Shown one piece after another: positions 53,103-63,310 of a stretch of 64,000 bases of DNA. A model generated the notes under the pieces. The model saw nothing but the letters and a program-made list of their open reading frames with translations, made no database searches and was not told the DNA's origin. The position numbers and the translations under genes were made by a program. Source of the DNA: Athripsodes cinereus (lineage: Eukaryota; Arthropoda; Insecta; Trichoptera; Leptoceridae); contig OX388319.1 in the NCBI GenBank assembly GCA_947579605.1, positions 2,294,001-2,358,000 on the forward strand. The letters are read 5' to 3'. Positions within the stretch are counted from its first letter, which is position 1; each line of letters starts with the position of its first letter.

Positions 53103-53790
53103 TTAAATTTTAGAGGAACCCTTCTTGCTTGCACCTTCATGCCACGTATAACGATAGCACTCACCAGAAGGTATATCGTATATTGTGAAGTTATATACTA
53201 ATAAACGTCTTTTATAGAAAACTGCCCTTACATTGCTGATTGGTAAGTTGATAACTTGCTGCATATCAAACGTAGCACACTGTGTTATAGAATCTTGCTG
53301 AGCTTTTGTTTTGCCAACCATTCTAGCAGGACGAACAAGTATTTTTTTTCATTTTCATGCTTAAGATATTGATTTTTCAATTTAGTTTTAACATCTTCTG
53401 AGCTTTCGCAATATGTCGTTTACAAGCTACACTGATCCTTTTTCGGTAGATGGAAAGACAGGTTTTTTTTTTATATTAAAACTCTTCTGTATGATACAAA
53501 ACCTAGTTTTTCAGTATTGTTTTTCAAAGTATCCAGAAACATAGCGTACATGTTTCTCAATGTCAAGTCACTATGCAAGTATTTTCATGTCGTCTTTTCA
53601 CGACAATAGTGAGACTCAACTTTTGGAAATCTCTCAATTTGTTCCTCAATATTGCGACTCATTCTCAGATCAATGTAAAAAGCTTTTCGATCGCCTCGAT
53701 TTTCTTTATCTAAAATCCTCGCCGAAGTAACTATCGATAGCTGTTTCAACCGTTTTTTTTCCAACACTTATGTATTTTAAAAAAATGCCC
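53103..53790 (-). pseudogene. Transposon-derived protein of an unnamed insect family (PKKDQC motif), broken
   Basis: Minus-strand translation gives MPGIFLKYISVGKKTVETAI, shift, SARILDKENRGDRK, FPKVESHYCREKTT, stop, KYLHSDLTLRNMYAMFLDTL, LSFHLPKKDQCSL, stop, TTYCESSEDVKTKLKNQYLK, shift, then MVGKTKAQQDSITQCATFDM, NLPISNVRAVFYKRRLLVYN. I recall these blocks (FL--L-I--KTV, ESHY-R, YL----LN---MY--F, F--PKKDQC--C, FYKRKL-VYN) in a repetitive, probably transposase-related insect family. At least three stops and two shifts; the downstream catalytic half is missing or unrecognisable. Confidence 0.65.
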
Positions 53791-54555
53791 GGCATATCTG
53801 ATGTCCGTCTAGCAGATGATGATAATAAATTGTAAAATTTCTTCAAGACTCCGAAAATGTTCTCAAATTATTTCGGGAGTATATTCGTTGAAAAGAAAAC
53901 ATTGACGAGATGCTGCCTAACAAATTTCAATGTTTCACGCAGGTTTTAGTATTCACTATGCAACAATATTTTTGGATACTTGGGTCATATACTCCATTCT
54001 GTGATCTTTTAGTTGTTTATTTTTATTTATTTTTATTGACCTTAGAAGATTTTTTTCTTAGTATTTCCCTCAGTGAGCCGTCAACTTCAAAATCTTGTGG
54101 CTGCACTTCGTAAATATTTGACATATTAATTCTTTCAGTACTTAAATTATGATCGGGATATTGAGAATTTCTACTAAAATGATTCCAACAAAGAAAAATA
54201 CTATCCTATGTGAAAATAAATAAAAAGTTATTCCCAGTTAATGTCTATACTAAGTATCGTATTTTAAGATAGGACCTACATTGGATATGTTTTTCATTTA
54301 TAAAAAATCACACTAACTGTAGTATCTGCACTTACGTCCGTTAGTAAGATATTATTTTGATTAATTCGTAGATACGACAACAAATCAGAAAGCTGTTCCA
54401 GGATAATGGCAGCAGCTACAGCTGTGATCTTCGGTGAGAACATGCGTATCAAATCACAATACATGGTGGCGGTCATAACTCAATTTTGCCAAAAAAGTCA
54501 GTTACGACAGTTAGTCAGACGAGGGACGAATTGAGGTAGCTAGCCGACCAACTGC
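53791..54555. other. Unassigned sequence upstream of the pseudogene
   Basis: On minus this would hold the N-terminal part of the pseudogene. Frames are broken and no motif is recognisable. A CCAGGATAATGGCAGCAGC, TACAGCTGTGATC stretch (54398-54429) is GC-richer than its surroundings and unassigned. Confidence 0.35.
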
Positions 54556-54738
54556 TTATAATTTTTTTTTTAAAGATATATCTGGGTTTTTTTATAAACC
54601 CAAATACAACCTTATACACCTTTCACAGTAAGCTAATAAAAGCTTGTGTCGTGAAATGGGAGTTTACCGGCATCTGGTATCGAACCACGGACCGCTTGTT
54701 CACGAGACCGAGGCTCTACCTCCAGGTTACCGATGAAC
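54556..54738 (-). mobile_element. SINE-B, tRNA-headed, reversed copy
   Basis: On minus: CATCGGTAACCTGGAGGTAG (A box), GCGGTCCGTGGTTCGATACC (B box), GATGCCGGTAAACTCCCAT, TCACGACACAAGCTTTTATT, GTGTATAAGGTTGTATTTGG, CCCAGATATATCTTTAAAAA. It matches 49650-49848 along its whole length and ends in an A-run on minus. Directly abuts a family A fragment on the right. Confidence 0.88.
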
Positions 54739-54741
54739 TCA

Positions 54742-54835
54742 AATAATAAACATGCAATTCACTCTGTCCGTGTCAATAAAAGTTAATGCATTCAGGATTG
54801 TATTCCCTTAGATGTATTGATAACTGAAATGCTGA
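54742..54835 (+). mobile_element. Family A fragment
   Basis: AATAATAAACATGCAATTCA, CTCTGTCCGTGTCAATAAA, GTTAATGCATTCAGGATTGT is the segment just inside the hairpin terminus. The terminus is missing because the SINE-B head ends here, so the SINE may have inserted into this copy. Confidence 0.6.
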
Positions 54836-55059
54836 TTTTTTTTATATTATGTGATTTTCAAAGAATTCTAATACATAATTTAATTTCTGAGCCCCTAGAC
54901 AAACATGCACTTGGCGATCGACTACAAACGAATTTTCGCCTACAACTGCAACAATAACGCATAATTATATGGTACATGTAGGTAGATTGTCGAAAAGTTC
55001 GCCAGTAGCCGATCGCTAAGTACGAATTGTCTACGGGCTGATCTGTAACTTCGATATTT

Positions 55060-55352
55060 TATACATACATACATACATACCATCACGCCGCTTCCATCGC
55101 GGGGTAGGCAGAAAGGATCGAGCGCCACTTCCTTCTATCCTTGCATACATCTTTCGCTTCCGTCACTGTCATACAATTCCTCATGCACGCTCTCCTGTTC
55201 AATGTGCTCAACACGTGACCGTCCTGTAGGATTTGATTTAAATGATCTTGCCATTTAATCCTAGGACGTCCACGTCTCCGAGCACCATTCCACTCAGCCA
55301 AATATATCTTCTTAGTCATTCTGTCCTCATTCATTCTTTCCACGTATTCGTA
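55060..55352 (-). pseudogene. TATG-tailed non-LTR retrotransposon, 3' part with intact tail
   Basis: Minus frame 55083-55379 encodes VERMNEDRMTKKIYLAEWNG, ARRRGRPRIKWQDHLNQILQ, DGHVLSTLNRRACMRNCMTV, TEAKDVCKDRRKW. It is nearly identical to 27170-27400, so the two copies are closely related and probably young. The 3' end GAAGCGGCGTGATGG is followed by GTATGTATGTATGTATGTAT on minus (plus 55060-55080). Truncated at 55340-55350 at the GHVERM block. Confidence 0.87.
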
Positions 55353-55358
55353 TTCGTA

Positions 55359-55400
55359 TTTTGTATTACGTAATATCACTCGATATTACGTAATACAAAA
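55359..55400. repeat. Perfect 19-bp inverted repeat with 4-bp loop
   Basis: TTTTGTATTACGTAATATC, ACTC, GATATTACGTAATACAAAA. It sits immediately upstream (minus sense) of the truncated retroelement copy, next to three CGTATT units. Confidence 0.9.
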
Positions 55401-55612
55401 CATTTTCAAAGAAAAGAAATCAACAAACACGATAAAAAGATAGAGATCCTTCAATGAGTTAAGTAATAATTGTAAAAGGCACCGTAGTAGTAGGCACCTA
55501 CCTACCAACTTAAAGAAACTATTCAACAACAGAAATACGGAAAACTTTCAGAACTTGACAAATCTACTTCAAAAAGTGTTTTCTTCAAGTAGTTAGAAGA
55601 AACAGTATTCAT

Positions 55613-55914
55613 CCAATGTCATTAAGTGGTAATAATAATAATATGTAATTTTACTACAATCGCCTGTGAATCGTTCGTTGCTAGTAAAGCTATTATTACG
55701 GCTCGAGTAGTGACTTTATCAAAAGAATCCGGGTCCTTTACGTTGCAACTTTATAATACTTAATTAAATGTTATTACGTTATTCTTAAGTTCCCCATCTA
55801 TACTGTACTCAGTAATAAAGCGGAAAGAAGCAATCTTCCCATTAGTGTTATTATGTGCTTCAACGCTGTTCCGTAAGCTTAACGCGAATCTACTTATAAA
55901 GTGGCGCCCAACGT
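55613..55914 (+). mobile_element. Possible LTR end followed by a tRNA-Lys-type primer-binding site
   Basis: TGGCGCCCAACGT at 55902-55914 is the reverse complement of the last 13 nt of lysine tRNA of the Lys1/2 type, the usual primer of many insect Ty3/gypsy-like elements. Upstream, CTCAGTAATAAAG (55808-55820) supplies an initiator-like TCAGT and an AATAAA signal as in an R region. No coding region of an LTR element was found downstream, where a SINE starts at about 55965. The left boundary given is a guess. Confidence 0.35.
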
Positions 55915-55964
55915 AGTTTTTCCTTGAGTGCGTCTTTCGAACTTATGAGTTTTTAATGTGGTCG

Positions 55965-56315
55965 TGATTATCCGATAAGCGTGTGGTGTAGAGCTTAAAA
56001 TTCTTGGCTTTGAATCACGAAGTCCAGGGTTCGATTTCCGACCAGGGCAAAATGAAAACTGTCCTTTTTCTAACCGTCCGGGGTCTGGAACAATAATTAT
56101 AAAAAGTGAGCCGCCCGTGAAGATAGTTCAGGTTTGAATGTGCGGATAAATAGAGATCTACGACTCCTAAGATATCCGAATGTGAGGTGGGTCTCTCTTG
56201 AATGTCCAGGCTCTGGGTTTTACATGTCTATGTGTTTTGCACATTGTACCGATGTATTACGACGTAAGTAATCATATCTTAGTTTGAGATCAACTCGAGC
56301 TGTGCGAATCCGTTT
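55965..56315 (+). mobile_element. SINE-A, long form
   Basis: Head GATAAGCGTGTGGTGTAGAG (A box region), CTTTGAATCACGAAGTCCAG, GGTTCGATTTCCGACC (B box), AGGGCAAAATGAAAACTGTC. Then a middle absent from the shorter copies (GAGCCGCCCGTGAAGATAG, GTTTGAATGTGCGGATAAAT, ATATCCGAATGTGAGGTGGG), then GGCTCTGGGTTTTACATGTC and CATATCTTAGTTTGAGATCA, ACTCGAGCTGTGCGAATCC. Defines a long subfamily together with the copy at 60836. Confidence 0.87.
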
Positions 56316-56964
56316 GAAGATATGCAATGAGAAGAGGTCACTAATTAGGCATAGAACCATTTGAATATTAGAGATTTTTTCCCCTCTGTGCTCCCGTAAA
56401 AAGTATTAAAACATAAAGAAACAAGAAGCCAAAATAAACATGTAAAAATAGAGGTAGGTATGTTTATTCATTTCAAATAATAAGAGCTTCGAATGAAGGG
56501 CAGAAAATGCAATTTATATTTTCAAATTCATGAATTGTCTTTGACACGGTTCTCCCATTTTAAATACTGTGTTAGCAAATCTTTTACGATTCTTACTTTT
56601 TACGAGCACGTAAAAAATGTTTTATTATTTCATCGCAGTGAAAGAACCACGCAATCAGTTTGTTTGTCCCTTTTATAATAATGATGTAAGGTTTTACAAA
56701 GGTAATAATATTTTCCATTTCCATTTATACGTATAAAGCGAATTAGTGCTATTAGAGAAAGATGATGGTTAAAAATAATACAGTTTTAATAAAATACCCA
56801 ATATTTTCTCATTCATATGCAAAACAAACTGTTCTCTTTATCTCAAGCTTTCCCAAAATAAAACATGGGATTGTACATATAAAATCATATTTTTAAGAAC
56901 ATTGTTTATGCAAAAGGCAGAGTATTTAATAAAAAACACTATATGTAATAACATTAGTTTAACA
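56316..56964. other. Unassigned sequence
   Basis: No gene recognised; a 61-codon open frame (56493-56678) has no motif. Confidence 0.4.
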
Positions 56965-57146
56965 ATAACATAACATAAAACACATATACAATGCACCACA
57001 CATATACACGTAACACCCAGACTCAGGACAATTTGAAAAAGGTCATTCTTCACTTTTTCCTGGCCGGGAATCGATTCCCGGGTTCGAATCCGGGACCTCG
57101 TGACTCAAATGCAAGAGCGTTATCTCCGCGCCATACCGGCCGACTA
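56965..57146 (-). mobile_element. SINE-A, short form with duplicated B box
   Basis: On minus: GGCCGGTATGGCGCGGAGAT (A box), GCATTTGAGTCACGAGGTCC, CGGATTCGAACCCGGGAATC, GATTCCCGGCCAGGAAAAAG, GTCTGAGTGTTACGTGTAT, tail TGTTATGTTATTG. Two B-box-like words lie side by side because of an 18-bp palindrome at 57064-57081 (CCGGGAATCGATTCCCGG). Confidence 0.88.
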
Positions 57147-58129
57147 ACAATGACTTTATAAGTCGAAACTAGGTCACTACTCAATTAAATATTTAGTTAA
57201 ACCAATTGTGTTTTCTTCCATATATAAAACAGGGAGTTTCACAAAATTAACGTCGACTCAATAAATAAAATAGGTGGCTTGTTTTTGGCTAATGCTCTCG
57301 AGGTGATCCTTGAAAGGTAAAAAAATTGCTACACACTACACGTAGGTATATAATATATATTTTAAAATGTGAAACGAGAATATCTTCCCACCTATCCGAT
57401 CTGTCAATATATTATGTATGTTTTTTTATTAATAATATTATACTGTCAAGTGTAGTGTAGCAATAGCAATGATTGTAAATACTCCAACTTGTACACATAT
57501 TACGTAACATTGAACGAAACGCAAAGATTTCTGGTTCATTAACTCCTTAGGATGAAACTTTTTTGCCTTTACATAGTATTATACCCTTTTCAAATGGGAG
57601 CTTCTCAAAGTTCACAAAGGCTTTGAGAACGGTAAATTTTATATTTAAATATTTTAATATGTTCGAAAGAATGTTGACGAATGATGCAACATTTTTTTTT
57701 ATATTACTGCTTATACACAAGTACCGAATCTCTGCGTAGCATAGAAAATGTCATTCAGAATAGATGGCATAAATCTTTGTAATTTGCCATCTAATGAAAA
57801 ATAACACAAAAATATTTACGATTTTTTTTACATCATACCTAATATGAATACAATACATTTTTTAACAATAATTCATTATATCGACAAAACTCGATTGGTT
57901 ATTTGGCTTGCATTAAATGTTGCATCAAATCTTGCATTAAGCTTAACTAAGTTGCTTTTTGGTCAAAATGACTTATGAACATATGTAGTTTATTAAATCC
58001 TCATGAAGCTCTTATTGATGGCTTATTCACCTATGTTAAAAATTATTTTTATTTGGAAATAATCATATATATAGATTAAAAATTGACAACACTTTTGTTC
58101 AGCTATAAAACTCTAAAAAATTACAATAT
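57147..58129. other. Unassigned AT-rich sequence
   Basis: No exon, RNA or repeat boundary recognised. Confidence 0.4.
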
Positions 58130-58350
58130 TTTAAGCTTTGTAGTTTTCGAGACTTCTGTAAAAGGCAACTATTCATTTTAAAACATCACATATTAAGACA
58201 TTTTACTTTTTCAATTCAGCGACGAGATATGTTTCTAATCCTGACTGTCTTAACTTTTGTTGGCACGGACATCTTGCATGTTTATTAGGTACGTATAGTT
58301 ATTCCGGCTGACTACCCCTTATTATGAAATTTGCCGTGATGGTATAGATG
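58130..58350 (-). mobile_element. Family A short repeat, nearly full length
   Basis: Distal TTTTCGAGACTTCTGTAAAA, GGCAACTATTC, then TTCAGCGACGAGATATGTTT, CTAATCCTGACTGTCTTAAC, TTTTGTTGGCACGGACATC, TTGCATGTTTATTAGG and the terminus CCGGCTGACTACCCCTTATT, GCCGTGATGGTATAG. The hairpin is weak here (ACCCCTTATTATGAAAT). Confidence 0.75.
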
Positions 58351-58879
58351 AATGTTATAAACTAATAAACAGTATTTTCTCTCAAAACTTTTGCAATAAA
58401 AAAGTAAAATTCGTGTTCACTTATGTCAATACGAAGTTCTTTCATACATTTATTTGTATAACTTGGCGCTTACATATTTTAAAATTAATTAAAATATTTG
58501 ATACATACACCAAAGCTTGAAAATAAAGTGTCAAATTAAAAGTTCAAACTTCTCCCATGAAGATGTTATGAAAATCCCTGAAAATACTCAGTACAAGAAA
58601 AGCTTGTAGAAAGCGTAATATGAAAGCAACAAACTTGTATAAAGTTTGTACATTATTGAATAATGAATAATAAATACTAGAGTCCTTTCGTATAAATGTC
58701 AGATAAAATATTATGTTATCTAAGGATACCTTTGACAAACAAGAAACAGGGAAATAAATACCTTCTATACAAACTTGCCACTTCTGAGAGTGTAACTGGG
58801 TAAGAAAGATGAAAAATACGTGTCTTATTTTTTAACGTATGTATATAATATGTTGGATGATTTATTCCGCATGTTTAAT
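58351..58879. other. Unassigned sequence
   Basis: No supportable feature; two short minus frames without motif. Confidence 0.4.
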
Positions 58880-59060
58880 GGATAATCCATCTGAAGGTCG
58901 CGGAAAACTATGTTGGAAGAGTGATGTCTTCAACTTGCTCCTGGACGTTGTTATTGATTGGTTTTTACGAAGATTCGGATCGAGGAGTGGATTCCAAATG
59001 ACGGTCCTGCGACGCCAAAGGCCCAATCATAGAAGCATGGCGTATTTGCAAATATATAAC
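58880..59060 (-). pseudogene. CR1-like C-terminal tail, decayed
   Basis: The minus strand encodes CFYDWAFGVAGPSFGIHSSI, RIFVKTNQ and, after a stop and shift, NNNVQEQVEDITL. It matches FYERAFGVVGPVMWNRRPV at 43798. Shifts and stops throughout; no 3' UTR signature found. Confidence 0.6.
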
Positions 59061-59374
59061 AGCTTTTATATTTAATTTATTTTGTAATATGTAGAGACAC
59101 TCACAGAAAACACGAAGGTTTTACGTAGAGCTAATTTTTGCCAATTGAGAAATTCTGAATTGTATCACATGTCGAAATTACTGTGTATCTGGGTACACTC
59201 TACACTTTGCGGGGACAAAAATATCAATTACTCCTTTCTTTTTCGATATTATTGACCGAAGGTACTTGCTGAAAGTCCATTTCAATATGAATTAAGAACA
59301 ACACAGTATTTAGTTATCATAAGATATTTCTTTTTAAATTCATCTATCAATCACTCCAACTAATAATACAAGGC

Positions 59375-59568
59375 AAGACTGAGGACGAGGAGTCGGCAGA
59401 AGGCAGATTTCATGGCTGCGCAATATTCTAGATTGGATTCGAATACGATGAGTGGATGAGTAGTTTCGGGTTGCTCAGGACAAATATGTCTTCTCCAATG
59501 TAATCGTCAATTACAGGGGGGGCAATGTTCGATACGACACTCGCAGAAGAAGAAGTATTACTGAAATG
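59375..59568 (+). pseudogene. Non-LTR C-terminal tail (SWLRNIR lineage), decayed
   Basis: GACTGAGGACGAGGAGTCGG, CAGAAGGCAGATTTCATGGC, TGCGCAATATTCTAGATTGG corresponds to GRRG-GRRQ-SWLRNI-DW. It is followed by VAQDKYVFSNVIVNYRGG and GATACGACACTCGCAGAAGA, AGAAGTATTACTGAAATG. Several substitutions break the frame. Same nucleotide end (ACAGAAGAAGAAT-like) as 39478. Confidence 0.72.
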
Positions 59569-59769
59569 TAAATTTAATCTATTAAAATCACTTAAAGAAA
59601 TAAATAAGTTGAGAAACGCAGAATCGACAGGTCGTCATCGCCTAAAAATAATATCTCAGAGATGATAATGGTACCGATTCGGGGGCTATTCGAGTGTGAA
59701 TTTCGGCGATGGTTCGGAAATTATTTCAGGGCGATAATCCCCTTAAATAAGAAGAATAATAACACCTAA

Positions 59770-60552
59770 TACTAATAATAATAATAATGGAATATAACGT
59801 TAAGGACATTATCGCTGCTTATAATATTATTATTACTACACACTGTATGTGTATTGGGGCGAGAACAGCTGATATAGATATGTACAGAATAATGTGTATA
59901 CTCGTACAATAGTTTTCAGGTGAGCGATTTTTGAGTTTATCGAAATAATCGATACATAAACTTTGAGAACACATAATATTTATTAAGAAAAATAATAATA
60001 ATAATGGAATATAATGGTAAGGACATTATCGCTACTTATAACACTGTACGTGTATTGGGGCAGAACAGCTGATATAGATATATAATAGTGTGTATTACTC
60101 GTTTACAGGTGAGCGATTTTTGAGTTTATCGAAGTAATCAATACATAACCTAAGAGAACACATAATATTTATTAAGAAAAATAATAATAATAATGGAATA
60201 TAATGGTAAGGACATTATCGCTACTTATAACACTGTACGTGTATTGGGGCAGAACAGCTGATATAGATATATAATAGTGTGTATTACTCGTTAACAGGTG
60301 AGCGATTTTTGAGTTTATCGAAGTAATCAATACATAACCTAAGAGAACACATAATATTTATTAAGAAAAATAATAATAATAATGGAATATAATGGTAAGG
60401 ACATTATCGCTACTTATAACACTGTACGTGTATTGGGGCAGAACAGCTGATATAGATATATAATAGTGTGTATTACTCGTTAACAGGTGAGCGATTTTTG
60501 AGTTTATCGAAGTAATCAATACATAACCTAAGAGAACACATAATATTTATCA
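59770..60552 (+). repeat. Tandem repeat, four units (one diverged, three of 189 bp nearly identical)
   Basis: GGACATTATCGCT starts at 59804, 60021, 60210 and 60399, giving periods of 217, 189 and 189. Each unit runs ATAATAATAATGGAATATA, CGTGTATTGGGGC, AGAACAGCTGATATAGATAT, ACAGGTGAGCGATTTTTGAG, TTTATCGAAGTAATCAATAC, ACACATAATATTTATTAAG. Units 2-4 differ at only one or two positions; unit 1 is diverged and longer. A degenerate echo (GATCGATTTTCGAGTGCATC, GAAATAATCGG) lies at 60796-60827. No open frame. Confidence 0.93.
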
Positions 60553-60597
60553 AGAAAAAACTCTAAACAAAATAACATTGAATACGTTATAGTACAC

Positions 60598-60720
60598 TAA
60601 AGAAAGACATGAACTGTGACACATACGTAGAACTAAAGAGACTAGCTGAAAATAGTGAGGAATGGAGAAGAAAATCTAAGCTCGTTGCAGACCAATCCAA
60701 TGGATTGTATCTCCCTATAT
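60598..60720 (+). pseudogene. Non-LTR C-terminal tail (EWRRK lineage)
   Basis: Encodes KKDMNCDTYVELKRLAENSE, EWRRKSKLVADQSNGLYLPI and a stop. Same lineage as 170 and 34868. Begins about 45 bp after the tandem array. Confidence 0.8.
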
Positions 60721-60835
60721 AATACATTACCGTTGCTAAAATATCTGCTTATATTGTACATGGATTCAAGTGGAAAATATAAAATAATTTTCACTTGATC
60801 GATTTTCGAGTGCATCGAAATAATCGGTCCTTTAG

Positions 60836-61120
60836 TTAACATAACATGACATAACATACATAGACAATTCACACAGATCGAGCTAGTCCCAAACTAAGAT
60901 GAATGTTGTATTATGGGTACTAACGCGACGATACACACATATACAATGCACTACACACATATACATAAAATACCCAGACCCAGGACATTGAAGAAAGATC
61001 CACCACACACCCGGATATTTCAGGAGTCATAGACTCCTATTTATCCGCACATTCAAACCAAAATTGTCCTCACGGGCGGGCCATTGGGCAGGTCTGAAGG
61101 ACCGACCGGCTAAAACCGCC
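60836..61120 (-). mobile_element. SINE-A, long form, head altered
   Basis: Plus strand: AACATAACATGACATAACAT (tail), CACACAGATCGAGCTAGTCC, CCCAGACCCAGGACATTGAA, CACACCCGGATATTTCAGG, ATTTATCCGCACATTCAAAC, CTCACGGGCGGGCCATTGG. It matches the middle block found otherwise only in 55965. The tRNA head with its B box is not recognisable beyond about 61090, so the copy is 5'-truncated or its head was replaced. Confidence 0.82.
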
Positions 61121-62696
61121 GTCGTGGGAATCTTTTAAGCTACACTCTCTTCAATGCCCCTTTTGAAAATTTGTTAATTTTATTGAATAAAAAAAAATAC
61201 AAAATTATATAAAAAAAGCATAAAACAGGACAAAATATAGTACAATTAATATAAGGTAGATAACATCGAGTAACTATGATTTATAAAAATTGCTACAAAA
61301 CCCGAAGTGAGGTGTCCAGAAACTTGTTATTTGGCGTTCAGAAGACGCGAGCCCGAGAATCACCAGTGCCGAATGGTGTGAAAACATTAAACCCTCCCAA
61401 AAGGGACATACCTCCCAAACCTACTCTCCACCAAAGGAGACATGACGATACAACGAGAGAACGAGTTCACTATCGCGCCAACGCCGCAAAGGGCAAAAAC
61501 CAACCCTAGGACTCTGTGACTCTATGAAAATAAATGGAATAAATAAATAATCAACTTAATCCGTATAATTTAACATAAGTTGGATAAAAGTAGAAAGCTC
61601 CAAGCAGGTATGTAGTAAATATGTAGATAGTAAAAATAACGACGCAACGCTAACAAATGTAATGGGCCTGAAAAAATTATATTTATTTCACCTGCGATTC
61701 GAAACACGCGCAGGGGTTGTACATATACTCGTCGACTCACCCCTTTTACAGAAAAAGTATAAAATTTTACATAAAGAACAGACACGTTGTTTCAAGTAAA
61801 ATAATAATAATAACAGGGACATCAATCTCCGAAGATTCAAGGAAAATACATTTGATATTTTTAATAATGCGATAATCGTAATATTTTTTGTCTTAGATTT
61901 GAACAATGGGTAGCATGCATGTGTGAGCAATATGAACAAATTTAATGTTATCAATTCATAATCATAAATACACGCTGATCACGAATATCCTAATAAGAAA
62001 CGATAAAATAGAACTTTTCATTCATTATTTTCATTTTAAAACCCATATTTTCTGTTATTGAATTAGTCCGGTGTGACGTCGCTAGGCGCTATTTTGTATT
62101 GGCACACATTTCACTCTTAGTACTGTTTGTAGCGGCTGGTAACGTCAAACACTGATCCGCCACGAGTGAACCTTTTTACGGCGGAGTGTGAAAATTGCTT
62201 TTTCAAATGCGGATTAAAACCTTAAAAATGCACACTTAAAAATGTAAAATCACCATAATTTTTCTAATTATCTGTACTATATTTTTTGACTGATTTTTTA
62301 TTTTGTGAAAGTTACCCATTATTATTTTCGTTGAATTTTTTGTAAAAAATAAATGCAATATACAAATTTGAGATATTTAATAACCTAAATATTTGAAAAA
62401 ATGGTAAAACTTAAACCATCGGTGTTATTTTACATAATTAATAAATCAAATAATAAAAATTATGTTGTAAACCTTATCAATCGGGTTCATGTACTTACAT
62501 ATTTTTTTTTTACTTACTTTTGATATTATGACTTATAAGCAGTTAATACAATAAAGCAAAATTGTTGTTCTCACCCCTTTCTGAAACAATTACCATGACT
62601 ACAGTGGAGTGTCTATAATTGTTTGCATTCGCTAGTCGACGAAAATGCGGCATGCACAATCAGATATCGGTCATTAAATAATAAATCGTTCTATCA
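61121..62696. other. Unassigned sequence with two GC-richer blocks
   Basis: 61300-61510 is GC-richer and open on plus for 77 codons (ending YRANAAKGKNQP), then AAATGGAATAAATAAATAAT; probably a retroelement 3' end, lineage unknown. 62066-62200 has GTCCGGTGTGACGTCGCTAG, GGCGCTATTTTG and GTAGCGGCTGGTAACGTC, unexplained. The rest is AT-rich. Confidence 0.4.
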
Positions 62697-62699
62697 TTT

Positions 62700-62800
62700 T
62701 ATCTAAACCATCACAGGATACCCCACAAATAGGGTAGCCAGCATACTCTACATTCAATAAAGATAGTTTTTTTTCTGTGTCAATAAAATAATCAAATATA
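62700..62800 (+). mobile_element. Family A terminus, plus orientation
   Basis: AACCATCACAGGATACCCCA, CAAATAGGGTAGCCAGCAT, then a decayed CTCTACATTCAATAAAGAT, TTTTCTGTGTCAATAAAAT. Only the first about 90 bp are recognisable. Confidence 0.68.
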
Positions 62801-63072
62801 TCATAATAGACCCGATTTAGTATTACATGATAAACGTAATAAAATAACGCACCTAATAGACATCGCTGTCCCAAATACACATAATATACAAACAACCGTC
62901 GCAGAAAAAATACGTAAATATACAGAACTAGCAGGAGAAATAAAAAATATTTGGCATTCTATGTAGATCCGTTTATATAATACCTTTAGTCATGTCAGCT
63001 ACAGGGGTAACTCCGAAATCTTTAATAAATAATTTACAAAAAATAGATTTACCGGTTAATTTGTATGTATAT

Positions 63073-63310
63073 TAAAATTCAAAAATCTATTATAATAAAC
63101 ACTTGTAATATTGTAAAAAAGTTATTTCAGGCACAATGCTGGTATTTTGATCCCGCGTTTTGAGCCTAATCCTTTGATATCCTGTATATCTGGATAGGTG
63201 AATTTTTCCCGGCATTAGACTGTTAAGTTTTTGTGTGACCATGACTGATCATATGGAGACTTATCTGGTTGTATAATGCTGAGAAGTGTGGATGGCAATT
63301 CTGCCGCCGC
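63073..63310 (+). repeat. Dispersed repeat pair, copy 2
   Basis: AAAATTCAAAAATCTATTAT, GCACAATGCTGGTATTTTGA, CCCGCGTTTTGAGCCTAATC, CCGGCATTAGACTGTTAAGT, GGAGACTTATCTGGTTG, GGATGGCAATTCTGCCGCCG matches 40748-40994. Both copies lead into GCATTTAG on the 3' side (here after an extra TAAAAAATAAAAAG). Confidence 0.75.
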
